Part shown: in pieces, positions 41,995 to 49,991 of the stretch
How positions within the stretch are numbered: position 1 is the first letter of the stretch
How the letters are laid out: the number at the start of each line of letters is the position of its first letter
Assembly: GCA_934692625.1 (NCBI GenBank)
Contig: CAKUUC010000012.1
Span: 11,405 to 75,404 of the forward strand
DNA length: 64,000 nucleotides
From: an uncultured Candidatus Melainabacteria bacterium
GTDB taxonomy: Bacteria; Cyanobacteriota; Vampirovibrionia; Gastranaerophilales; Gastranaerophilaceae
Direction of reading: 5' to 3'
The notes under the pieces: model-generated
The model's input: only the letters and a program-made list of their open reading frames with translations
Told to the model about the DNA's origin: nothing
Databases searched by the model: none
Translations under genes and position numbers: made by a program

Positions 41995-42720
41995 AATGAC
42001 GGCCCATTTGGTAGGTTCACCAACTTGTCACTCTGAACAGCACGAACGATAGTGAGTGCGAAGATTCAGAGTCTGTTTTTATGTGTGATATCGAACGAAT
42101 TTTTACCAGATTCTTACAAAGCGAACCATGATAACAGATTCTGAATAAGATAAAATCTACGCAATTAGAAATTGCTTGATTTTTAATCTTTTCAGAATGA
42201 CGAAACCCTTGCTAGGCACACCAAATAGTCACTCTGAACTGACTAGAAAATAAGTTGAGATGAAGTCGAAACTTAATTTTCTGTTCCTACTCGGTGATTC
42301 AGAGTCTGTTTCAATATCAATTGTGCCATTTGGAAAGTAGGTCGGTGTTGCCACGCCGACAGCGTTAATTTACGTGTCAGGCATTGGCTAACCTACGTTG
42401 TATAATGTTCCCTGAATAACAAGAAAATATATTTGTTCATTACATTCACAAAAATTTTCTAAGTTTTCTCCAATGACGAAAGTTTTGCTGGGTTGCTCCA
42501 AAAAGTCATGCCGAACAGCACGAGCAGTGTGCGAAACGAAGTGAAGGCAAGATTAATGCGAGTGCGGAGTTTCGGCATCTCTTCCAAAAACAAAATAAAA
42601 CAAAGAATTAAGTCCCTAAAATCCTTGTTATAACTTGATATGAAGAGACCCTGAAACGAGATTCAGGGTGACCTTTAGGAGTGTTCATTTACTATTGTCA
42701 GAATGGCTATAATAGGACTA
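41995..42720. repeat. Largest composite repeat cluster
   Basis: About 725 bp with no gene. It contains two GTCACTCTGAAC...GATTCAGAGTCTG units (about 42026-42080 and 42229-42308), the AACAGATTCTGAATAAGATAAAATC variant (42129-42202) and a GTCGGTGTTGCCACGCCGAC unit. An AAGAAAATATATTTGTTCATT copy (about 42420-42477), a TGCCGAAC...GTTTCGGCA palindrome, AAAACAAAATAAAACAAAGAATTA and the ACCCTGAA/TTCAGGGT unit (about 42648-42676) follow. Confidence 0.75.
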
Positions 42721-42756
42721 TATTGTTTCAATCTCTTAATATAAAATCGTAACGTT

Positions 42757-42840
42757 ACAAAATGTAAAAACTATTTTAAATCCTCAAAACCATTGATATA
42801 ATTACCTTATGGTATGGTATGGTATGGTGGGGCGGGGCGG
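42757..42840 (+). promoter_or_regulatory. Conserved promoter/leader element, copy D, (TATGG)4
   Basis: GTTACAAAATGTAAAAA block, TATAAT at 42797-42802, four TATGG units (42808-42827), then TGGGGCGGGGCGG. The most diverged upstream block of the four copies. Confidence 0.68.
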
Positions 42841-42904
42841 TATACTTATGAGCAAAAATGCTTCATAATAATAAAAGACACAAAAATAATGGAGCACAAA
42901 AAAC

Positions 42905-43675
42905 ATGAAAAAAGGGTTTACGTTAGCGGAAGTATTGATAGTTTTGGGAATTGTTGGAGTTGTTGCTGCGATGACTCTGCCAAGTTTATACAATCATTTT
43001 AAAAAAATAGAATTGCACACTCGTTTTAACAAAACGTATTCAGTGGTCAATCAGGCACTAAAATTAACTATGGGTGATTTGGGGTTGACCTCATCGTCAG
43101 ATTTTAGCATATATTGGAATCAAGACAAGGATAAGCAAAACGAAACATTTGTAGAGATAAATAAAATCTGGGATAGTAAGTTTGCGGGTGCAACATTAGT
43201 TGATAGACAAGATTTTAGTAGAAAAAGAGTTTATATGCACGATTTTTGGGGTAATTTATGGCCTTATGCTGCTAGTTGGCCTGTAAATGCCACTTTCCCT
43301 GATAAGAATTATTTAATCCTTCCTGACGGGGCAATGGTTTCTCGTTTAGGCTACGATGGAAATGTTGCTTATCAATCTTCACTTGCTCTTGTAATCTTTT
43401 TTGATACGAATGGTCCGTATAAAGGTCCAAATCGAATAGGTTATGATATGTTCTATTATTATGGTGATGGGAACTATCATGAAGGAAATTTGGCAGTGAC
43501 TTGCGATCCGCTAAAATCTCCAATCAATCCATATTGGCAAAGCATACAACACTCAGCGTGTTCTGCTATTGCGCTAAAAGATATCAATCCGTATGATTCT
43601 TCAAAAAAATATTGGGATAGTTTGTATAATCCAAAATCTTGGTGGGAAGAGTTGAAAGCGAAGAATAATAAATAA
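42905..43675 (+). CDS. Type IV pilin-like protein
   Basis: 256 aa. Leader MKKG, mature start FTLAEVLIVLGIVGVVAA with Glu5, then a domain sharing FDTNGPYKGPNRIGYDMF and the end YWDSLYNPKSWW with the 40062 prepilin, so the two are paralogues. GGAGC-type ribosome binding site about 12 nt upstream. Under a TATGG-type leader. Confidence 0.82.
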   Translation: MKKGFTLAEVLIVLGIVGVVAAMTLPSLYNHFKKIELHTRFNKTYSVVNQALKLTMGDLGLTSSSDFSIYWNQDKDKQNETFVEINKIWDSKFAGATLVDRQDFSRKRVYMHDFWGNLWPYAASWPVNATFPDKNYLILPDGAMVSRLGYDGNVAYQSSLALVIFFDTNGPYKGPNRIGYDMFYYYGDGNYHEGNLAVTCDPLKSPINPYWQSIQHSACSAIALKDINPYDSSKKYWDSLYNPKSWWEELKAKNNK

Positions 43676-43686
43676 TTTCTGTAAAC

Positions 43687-43812
43687 GTGAATACTTCAAG
43701 AACTACAATTAGCATGATAGAAACAGCACGCCAAAATCCAACAATATTAAAAGTGGCAGATATTGCACGAGTTTTGGGCGTTGATATAAATGAATTGCTA
43801 AATGGTGTATAA
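43687..43812 (+). pseudogene. C-terminal remnant of an XRE regulator
   Basis: The 41 codons read SRTTISMIETARQNPTIL then KVADIARVLGVDINELL, the recognition helix and tail of a Cro/C1 helix-turn-helix, but the first two helices are missing. A GTG at 43687 could start a peptide, without a ribosome binding site. Likely decayed; adjacent to a tRNA and an island boundary. Confidence 0.6.
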
Positions 43813-43939
43813 TGCTGTGACTTGTAAAAAATTTTGTTGACAATGATAAAAAATGAAATTTTTTAAATTGCTTGAAAAAAAAATATATTTGTGCAAGAAT
43901 AGAACCTGTCGGTAGTAACTGGCATGACACAAAGAGTAT

Positions 43940-44013
43940 GGCAAGGTAGCTCAGCTGGCTAGAGCGTTCGGCTCATACCCGAGAGGTCGAGAGTTCGAGT
44001 CTCTCCCTTGCTA
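43940..44013 (+). tRNA. tRNA-Met (CAT), elongator type
   Basis: 74-nt cloverleaf: acceptor GGCAAGG/CCTTGCT, D-arm GCTC...GAGC, anticodon loop CTCATAC with CAT, T-arm GAGAG-TTCGAGT-CTCTC, and A73; CCA is not encoded. A purine 1 and an intact acceptor stem argue against the initiator tRNA; tRNA-Ile (lysidine type) is less likely but not excluded. It is the chromosomal anchor of the island to its right. Confidence 0.93.
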
Positions 44014-44016
44014 ATA

Positions 44017-44046
44017 AAAAAGAGGGTTTTGAAACCCTCTTTTTTA
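44017..44046 (+). terminator. tRNA-Met terminator
   Basis: AAAAGAGGGTTT and AAACCCTCTTTT form a hairpin with a T-run, directly after the tRNA. Confidence 0.85.
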
Positions 44047-44059
44047 ATGCGTAATTCTG

Positions 44060-44138
44060 TGGGTAATGTGTGGGTAATTGCTAAAATGCAACTTAATATA
44101 CCAACATGATGAAAATAGAGGAATTCTTAAACATAGGG
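44060..44138. repeat. 79-bp direct repeat, left copy (island boundary)
   Basis: Begins TGGGTAATGTGTGGGTAATT and ends AAACATAGGG; the right copy at 60532-60610 differs at one base (44082 T, A in the right copy). It contains the ATG and first 11 codons (MMKIEEFLNIG) of a small gene whose continuation is only found at the right copy. Confidence 0.92.
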
Positions 44139-44285
44139 TGTAAATAAAGTGCAAGTGTGAGATTGAAGTTTTTGGGTAAATATTCAAATATATTAGGCTT
44201 TATGGCGATTTTAAAAGATTGAGATTTACTTGCACTATTGTAACTTTATCTGCACTTTTTTACCCAAAATTTGCACTATTTTTCT
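44139..44285. promoter_or_regulatory. Array of TGCACT sites at the island's left end, putative transposase binding sites
   Basis: TGCACT at 44231, 44251 and 44272 are direct repeats 20-21 bp apart, each followed by an A/T-rich W-T-T; an inverted copy AGTGCA at 44149 lies 10 bp from the element tip. The pattern resembles end-binding sites of Tn7/Mu-family transposases. Beyond 44285, up to 44500, I see nothing else. Confidence 0.45.
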
Positions 44286-44500
44286 CCATAATTTAAAATT
44301 AAATGCCGAAGATTAGCAATATATTTACGTCATAACCGAGTTCTTTTGGTGCAAGTCGAAATTTATCATACATAATAAGATGTCTAAAATTATCACTGAG
44401 ATTGAGATGCAAACACTTGACTTTCATTGAAACAAAAGCGATTAATGTCATTGTAAACGATTTTTAAATAGTGTTTAAACAAGGTTTAAAAGGGTTTTAA

Positions 44501-44926
44501 ATGAACAAACTACATTTACTTAGACAAGCAGAACATTTATATTGCATTGAAAATTTGCCCCCAGATATTATTGCTAAAAATTTAAACATTTCACGCAGAA
44601 CTGTTTTTAATTGGAAAAAGAAATACAAGTGGAATAATCACATTGTTAAAATAAAAGATTTTTCAAATCAATTTGCTATTGATGTTTATAATGTTGGAAC
44701 AAAACTTCTTACAAAATTAAATGACGATATAGATATTAATAGAATTTTTAACAAACATGAAATTTGTGCATTAGAAAATATTATTAAAATTATATATAAA
44801 GAAGATAAAGGACAAGCAAAAAATTTAGATAATATTTCACATAAAAAGAAATTTGTAAAGTTTTTAACACCAGATATCATTGAAGAAATTAATAGAGAAA
44901 TTTTAGGTTGGAATGGTGCATATTAA
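44501..44926 (+). CDS. Helix-turn-helix protein, phage/transposon type
   Basis: 141 aa. The N-terminal LRQAEHLYCIENLPPDIIAKNLNISRRTVFNWKKKYKW is a helix-turn-helix of the kind found in phage terminase small subunits and Mu-like accessory proteins. The remainder is helical and Asn/Lys-rich. It heads the left arm of the island and may regulate or assist the transposase. Confidence 0.6.
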   Translation: MNKLHLLRQAEHLYCIENLPPDIIAKNLNISRRTVFNWKKKYKWNNHIVKIKDFSNQFAIDVYNVGTKLLTKLNDDIDINRIFNKHEICALENIIKIIYKEDKGQAKNLDNISHKKKFVKFLTPDIIEEINREILGWNGAY

Positions 44927-45016
44927 ATTGTGTCGAATTATCTCTGAGATTGGGATTTAGACTTGAAATTGTTTGAGATGCAAGCGATGAATGTGTGTAA
45001 TGAAAGGAGTTCCGCA

Positions 45017-45220
45017 ATGGACAAAGATTACAAACTTTATGGCACAAAAATTTTTAATTCAAAATCAAAAGAAATAGGTCTGATTATTTGCACGTGGAAA
45101 AACAAATTTGCTGACACCGTTGTAGATTACGCAACCTGCGTTGATAAAAACGGCAAACGCTATAACATTGAACTTGATTTGATTTCACCAATGGAGGATT
45201 GTTATGATTCTCAAAAATAA
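45017..45220 (+). CDS. Hypothetical 67-aa protein
   Basis: AAAGGAG at 45003-45009 sets the ATG at 45017, although the frame is open earlier. Small beta-rich protein with two or three Cys (LIICTWKNKF, YATCVDKNGKRYNIELD). Its end overlaps the next ORF by 17 bp. No family recognised; probably an element-specific accessory. Confidence 0.55.
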   Translation: MDKDYKLYGTKIFNSKSKEIGLIICTWKNKFADTVVDYATCVDKNGKRYNIELDLISPMEDCYDSQK

Positions 45221-45437
45221 ACGTACCGGCGAAAAACTAAAAATTACATACCCTGAATTTCGCAAAAAGTTTGCAAAAGAGATTCAAGTCGCTTATGAAA
45301 GTTATCGACATACGGAGTTGAACAAAAGTTACTACAAACTCAATGATGACAATGGGATTGAGTCGAATTTTTATTTTGATATTCGATATAACTTCAATAA
45401 TTTCAGCAATTCAGCTTGGTTTATGGAAAGGATGTAA
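45204..45437 (+). CDS. Hypothetical 77-aa protein
   Basis: GGAGG upstream of the ATG at 45204, overlapping the preceding gene. Basic N-terminus (KNKRTGEKLKITYPEFRKKF) and Asn/Tyr-rich C-terminus. It ends 1 nt before the transposase start and is probably translated in the same operon. Unknown function. Confidence 0.55.
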   Translation: MILKNKRTGEKLKITYPEFRKKFAKEIQVAYESYRHTELNKSYYKLNDDNGIESNFYFDIRYNFNNFSNSAWFMERM

Positions 45438-45438
45438 G

Positions 45439-47154
45439 ATGACAGAGATTACTTACACTCCTGAACATGCCCAAAAGGTTGCACTAGCAAGGCTTGACCT
45501 TGTAAAACAATGGGAAGAATTTAGACGGAAATCCAACGTAAAACTTCAAGCCGACTACGATTTTGTTAAAATGTACAACTCTGAAAAAGGTCCTCTGTTC
45601 GAGATTTTAGGTAAAATATCCCGTGGCAGTTTGCACCGTTGGAAAACTATGTTGAATGGTACAGACGATTACGCAAGGCTTATTCCACAATACAAATATG
45701 CTTCCGTCAATGAATTTCGTTCAACTTTGACCAAGGAAGAAATGAAGATTTTTATGAGTTTGCTTCTGCACCCGAATAGAATTTGCATTGGAAAAGCTAT
45801 AGCGCTCACGAAGTATAAATTGAAAGAGCAATGGCAGGCGTTTATCCCAGCTGACGTGACATTCAGACGTTATGCCAAGTGGTATAAGGCAAACAATTTT
45901 GACAAATGGACACTAGCTAGAGATGGCGAAAAAGCACTTTCAGACAAAGTAGAACCATATATTAAACGTGATGCAAGTTTGTTGGATGTTGGAGATATAT
46001 TGGTCGCAGATGGACATAAATTGGCTTTTCAAGTCATTAATCCATTTACTGGCAAACCTTGTCGAGCAACGCTTGTTGGATTTTTGGATTGGAAATCGAC
46101 TGCGTTTGTTGGATATGAAATTATGCTTGAAGAAAATACTCAATGTATCGCATCAGCTCTTCGGAATTCAATAATAAACCTCGATATGATTCCAAAAATC
46201 GTGTATCAAGATAATGGCAGAGCTGTTAGGGCAAAGTATTTTACCGACAACAAAGGATTTAACGAGTTAGGTTTTTATGGACTCTATGCAAAACTAGGAA
46301 TTGAAACAGTTTTTGCCCGCCCATATAATGCTCGTGCAAAAGTAATCGAGAGATTTTTCAAAGAATTTCAAGAAGGTTTTGAAAAACTTTTACCAAGCTA
46401 TATGGGTTCTGAAATTTCACAAAAGCCGGCATATCTAATGAGGAACGAGAAATTACACAAGGCTTGGCACTGTGACCATATTCCAACGATTGAGGAAACA
46501 ATAAAAATGATTGATATGTGGTTGCAATTTAAGAATTCTCAGCCTTGCCCTAATGCTCCGGATAAAACTGCAGAAGTTTTCGAAAGTCGCAAACGTCAGA
46601 ATATTGATGAATCTAAACTCAACGATTTGATGCTTGCAACAGAAGTTAAAACAATTCAGCGAAACGGCATCAGGTTCTTGAATTGCGATTATTTTGACGA
46701 GCGACTTTATGGGTTCAAGAGCAAGGTTTTGATTAAATACAACCTTTTTGATTTAACAAAAATTAAGGTTTATACGACAAAAGGCGAATATCTTTGTACG
46801 GCTGAACGAGTAACCGAAACTCACCCAATGGCAAAACTACTTGGAACGGTTGAAGATTTAGAGGATTACAAACAAAAAATCCAAAAGCAACAGAAATTGA
46901 GGCGAAAAACTATTAATTCGGTTAAGGATTTGCTCTCAACCGATGAGGTTAGATTTATTGAAACAACTGAAAATGACGAGAATTTAAACGCTGTTCAAAA
47001 GCCGTTTAATGACCGTTTAAAAGGTGTTCAAAAATATTTTAAAAATAATTGTGAAAAATATGAGTATCTAATCGCCAATGATCCAAATAATGAATGGATT
47101 GCAGATTTTAAGAAAACAAAAGAGTACAAATTACTATATGGGAGTGAAGAATGA
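45439..47154 (+). CDS. MuA-like DDE transposase (integrase core)
   Basis: 571 aa. The RNase H-like catalytic core has Asp191 (LVADGHK), Asp258 (VYQDNGR) and Glu304 (NARAKVIERFF), the DDE triad of the Mu/TniA/TnsB group, preceded by helix-turn-helix-like DNA-binding segments and followed by a beta-barrel and a C-terminal region that could contact the ATPase. AAAGGA is 6 nt before the ATG at 45439; the frame runs open from 45343. The ATGA overlap with the next gene couples translation. Confidence 0.9.
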   Translation: MTEITYTPEHAQKVALARLDLVKQWEEFRRKSNVKLQADYDFVKMYNSEKGPLFEILGKISRGSLHRWKTMLNGTDDYARLIPQYKYASVNEFRSTLTKEEMKIFMSLLLHPNRICIGKAIALTKYKLKEQWQAFIPADVTFRRYAKWYKANNFDKWTLARDGEKALSDKVEPYIKRDASLLDVGDILVADGHKLAFQVINPFTGKPCRATLVGFLDWKSTAFVGYEIMLEENTQCIASALRNSIINLDMIPKIVYQDNGRAVRAKYFTDNKGFNELGFYGLYAKLGIETVFARPYNARAKVIERFFKEFQEGFEKLLPSYMGSEISQKPAYLMRNEKLHKAWHCDHIPTIEETIKMIDMWLQFKNSQPCPNAPDKTAEVFESRKRQNIDESKLNDLMLATEVKTIQRNGIRFLNCDYFDERLYGFKSKVLIKYNLFDLTKIKVYTTKGEYLCTAERVTETHPMAKLLGTVEDLEDYKQKIQKQQKLRRKTINSVKDLLSTDEVRFIETTENDENLNAVQKPFNDRLKGVQKYFKNNCEKYEYLIANDPNNEWIADFKKTKEYKLLYGSEE

Positions 47155-47831
47155 AGAAAATATTTGTGAAAACTAATAACGTCAAAAACTTTATTGGACT
47201 TGTAGAGAACTTACAAAATAAACCGAAAAACATTCCGAAAATGGGTTTGGTGTACGGAGAGCCTGGGCTTGGAAAATCCCAAACAGCCTTATGGCTTGCG
47301 TGCAAATATGATGCGATATATTTAAGAGCAACAAATTTAATGACAGGGCGTTGGTTATTGGAAGAAATTGCAAAAGAAATGGACGAAATTCCAAGATATT
47401 TAACGTCAGATAATTTTAATTTGATTGTCCAAAAACTGAAACAAAAACCTCAATTAATTATAGTTGATGAAATCGATTACTTAATGAACAACTTGAAGAC
47501 AATAGAAATTTTGAGAGATACTCACGATGAAACAGATTGTCCAATAATCTTTGTGGGTATGGGTTTGGCACACAAAAAGTTGGAACGATACAAACATCTT
47601 TTTGATAGGTTTTCTGAAATCGTAAAGTTTGAGGTGTTTTCGGTTGCAGATTTGAAACAAATTTTTGAACAATTGTCAGAGGTGAAATTTACAACGGATT
47701 CGATTGAATATATCCACAAAAAATACAATCGGTTTCGGCAAATTGTGCAATTAATAAACCAACTTGAAATAGTTGCAAAAGATAATAATTTACAAGAAAT
47801 AAATCTTGATGTAATTAAGGAGATTTTATGA
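47151..47831 (+). CDS. MuB/TniB-like AAA+ ATPase
   Basis: 226 aa. Walker A GEPGLGKSQ (residues 36-44), Walker B LIIVDE (102-107) and a sensor-1-like IIFVGMG, as in the MuB/TnsC/TniB family of target-selection ATPases. Starts in an ATGA overlap with the transposase gene and ends in another ATGA overlap with the next gene. Confidence 0.9.
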   Translation: MKKIFVKTNNVKNFIGLVENLQNKPKNIPKMGLVYGEPGLGKSQTALWLACKYDAIYLRATNLMTGRWLLEEIAKEMDEIPRYLTSDNFNLIVQKLKQKPQLIIVDEIDYLMNNLKTIEILRDTHDETDCPIIFVGMGLAHKKLERYKHLFDRFSEIVKFEVFSVADLKQIFEQLSEVKFTTDSIEYIHKKYNRFRQIVQLINQLEIVAKDNNLQEINLDVIKEIL

Positions 47832-48382
47832 ACAAAGAAAAATTAGCAAAACATCTGAAAGAATTTACTCTTGACGAAATCAATATGATAGCCGAATATG
47901 ATTGTAAATCAGAACTTGAACGGCTTTTGAATGAGGGTAAAATAACCTTTGAACAAGGGTTGTATAAATATCAGGGAGAAAAGTCGAAACAAGAATATAT
48001 TATTTGTTCAAAAGAAACTACAAATTTTCAGATTTTAACATTTGATATCGCAATTAATTATTTTTTAGAAAATTATGTAAAAAATAATTGTAAATATAAT
48101 ACTTTTCGTAAATATAGAGCAATTTTAAAATGCCATATTGGTCCATTTTTTAAAAGCAAAAATTTAAACGATGTAATGTGTGGAAATATTCAAGAATTTT
48201 ATTATTATTGTAAAAATAGAAATTTATCGTCAAGGGAGTTGAAAAATACGTTAGCACTATTAAACCAATTGATAAAATATTTTCAAAACCTAGGTGTAAT
48301 TGATAAAACTTGTAATTTTCAAGTCCGTAGATTAACTAATAAAAATAAATTTAATATTAACAGCATAATTTTTGAAAAATAA
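47828..48382 (+). CDS. Stand-alone tyrosine-recombinase core-binding (SAM-like) domain protein
   Basis: 184 aa, third gene of the MuA-MuB operon (ATGA overlap). After an 80-residue N-terminal helical part, residues about 75-165 (INYFLENYVKNNCKYNTFRKY, then RKYRAILKCHIGPFFKSKNLN and LKNTLALLNQLIKYFQNLGV) read as the N-terminal core-binding domain of phage integrases. The catalytic domain with R-H-R-H-Y is absent and the frame stops cleanly. It could be a truncated integrase or a DNA-binding partner of the transposase. Confidence 0.65.
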   Translation: MNKEKLAKHLKEFTLDEINMIAEYDCKSELERLLNEGKITFEQGLYKYQGEKSKQEYIICSKETTNFQILTFDIAINYFLENYVKNNCKYNTFRKYRAILKCHIGPFFKSKNLNDVMCGNIQEFYYYCKNRNLSSRELKNTLALLNQLIKYFQNLGVIDKTCNFQVRRLTNKNKFNINSIIFEK

Positions 48383-48531
48383 ATATGATGAAGTAAAGAT
48401 TTTTTTAAATATTCTATAGGGGCAACAATATGAACCACTGATCCATAAAAACAAAACGAATAAAGCACAACCTACCACTTGGAATAATTGAACAGATTGA
48501 ACAAGAGTTTTTAGAGATTAATTTAAGAAAT

Positions 48532-48966
48532 TTATTGTATGGAATTATATATTTCTAGTTTTAATTCTTCATCATGGTTATATGTACTATCCATTATAGC
48601 TGTCATAATACGGTGTAGTAATTCTTTTGATATTTTACCTGATGCAACTTCATAACTTATATTTTCCATTATTACAAAAAAATCTTTTGCAATAGCCATA
48701 TGACCATTTAGGAGAAGGAAATAAGCAGAAAGTGTTATCGCAATTCTTTTATTACCATCTTCAAAACAATGAAATTTACAAGCACAAAAAAATAAATGAG
48801 TTAATTTATCAATAAACGTTGGGTAATAATCGTCATTTTTTATATGTTCAAGAACACTTTCTAATTGGCCCACATTTAAGTGGCCATAAACACCTCCTCC
48901 GCTATACAAAATTGTCTTTTTGTGTGTTTCAATAGCTTGTTCGATTGTTATATATTGAATAGTCAT
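48532..48966 (-). CDS. Fic/Doc family protein (putative death-on-curing toxin)
   Basis: 144 aa, Doc-like single Fic domain. The active-site motif HCFEDGNKRIA is intact; such proteins transfer AMP or phosphate to target proteins. The start ATG overlaps the stop of the upstream gene (TAATG), so the two are coupled, as in a toxin-antitoxin or regulator pair. Last gene of the RM transcript. The 150 bp to its right edge (48383-48531) hold nothing recognisable. Confidence 0.88.
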   Translation of the reverse strand: MTIQYITIEQAIETHKKTILYSGGGVYGHLNVGQLESVLEHIKNDDYYPTFIDKLTHLFFCACKFHCFEDGNKRIAITLSAYFLLLNGHMAIAKDFFVIMENISYEVASGKISKELLHRIMTAIMDSTYNHDEELKLEIYNSIQ

Positions 48967-49982
48967 TATTCACGTTCCTTTAATCTTTTAAGAACATCCT
49001 GGTTTTCTTGCATTAATTTTTCCAATTCATCTCCAGTTGTACCTAAAAATTTTTGATACTCATCTTTGTCTAATGGTTGAATATATTCTGCCAACTGATA
49101 ATGGAAGGCTTCTCTTAATGCCATATCTCTACTTGCCATTTTTATTCGCCCCCTCTTTATGAGAGGTTTCCATAATGCCATTTGTTCAAAATTTTTAAGA
49201 ATATTTTCTACTTCTTTAATTGTTAAAATTTTTCCAGAAATATCATATTCTTTTTTTATTTCATCAGCCAGACCTGTCTCATAAGCGGCGATTATATCTA
49301 GAATTTCACTATAAAAAGTATCCCGAATTTTATCACTTTCTTTTAAATCAAGTATTTTTTTATATTCCACAGCTTTTTCTTTAAAAATACTAACGTAAAT
49401 TAAATCTGTAAAATGCGCATATTTAAACTTGTTATCTTCTACATAATTTTTTAAAGCATCAGTAAACTGCCTTCTGTAATTTTCCTCTTGTATAGAAGCA
49501 AAAACAAAATCTTTATCTCGTTGATTGATATACTTGGTTCCACCACCAGTTTTTCTATTTATTAAATCAATTACAATATCAAGTATCATTTGTCTTAAAG
49601 CTCTTGCTTTTTCACTTTCAGATAGAAGCATTGCAATATTCAAAAATGCTTTAAAATCAAATAATCCTAAATTTCTAATTTTGTGAGGGACATTTATGTC
49701 CTTCACAAAATCAATATCAGAATTCAAAAATTCAGCAAGTTTTTTACCTTTTAGTACGACATAACCATTAGATCCTAATTCTTCATTATTTTGTTCTATA
49801 TATCTACTTATAGTTCTAATATCAACATTGAAAAAATCCGCAGCCATTTCTTTTGTAACATACATTTTTTCGTTCCAAATAATACCATTTACTCCAGATT
49901 TTTCCTGAATCTCTTTAATAGCAATTTCATTGTTTAGAATATTTTGCCTATCTATTCTTGAATTTGTTAAATCTTTAGTCAT
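48966..49982 (-). CDS. RhuM-like DNA-binding protein
   Basis: 338 aa. WNEKMYVTKEMAADFFNVDIRTISRYIEQNNEEL is a helix-turn-helix of the RhuM/ORF6N type, followed by RNLGLFDFKAFLNIAMLL and a long helical region. RhuM-like proteins often accompany type I restriction genes and Fic toxins; here the Fic gene follows in TAATG overlap. May neutralise the Fic protein or regulate the locus. Confidence 0.75.
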   Translation of the reverse strand: MTKDLTNSRIDRQNILNNEIAIKEIQEKSGVNGIIWNEKMYVTKEMAADFFNVDIRTISRYIEQNNEELGSNGYVVLKGKKLAEFLNSDIDFVKDINVPHKIRNLGLFDFKAFLNIAMLLSESEKARALRQMILDIVIDLINRKTGGGTKYINQRDKDFVFASIQEENYRRQFTDALKNYVEDNKFKYAHFTDLIYVSIFKEKAVEYKKILDLKESDKIRDTFYSEILDIIAAYETGLADEIKKEYDISGKILTIKEVENILKNFEQMALWKPLIKRGRIKMASRDMALREAFHYQLAEYIQPLDKDEYQKFLGTTGDELEKLMQENQDVLKRLKERE

Positions 49983-49991
49983 AGATTCCCC

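Noticed and set aside
11058..42720. CRISPR array
   Set aside because: The repeats are interspersed modules of different kinds without regular spacers, and no cas genes are present.
43687..43812. Complete XRE gene next to tRNA-Met
   Set aside because: Only the recognition helix and tail are encoded; helix 1 and 2 are missing and no start with a ribosome binding site is seen.
48383..48531. Right end of the Mu-like transposon directly after its third gene
   Set aside because: No TGCACT array, no TG...CA tip and no short target duplication matching the left end were found here.
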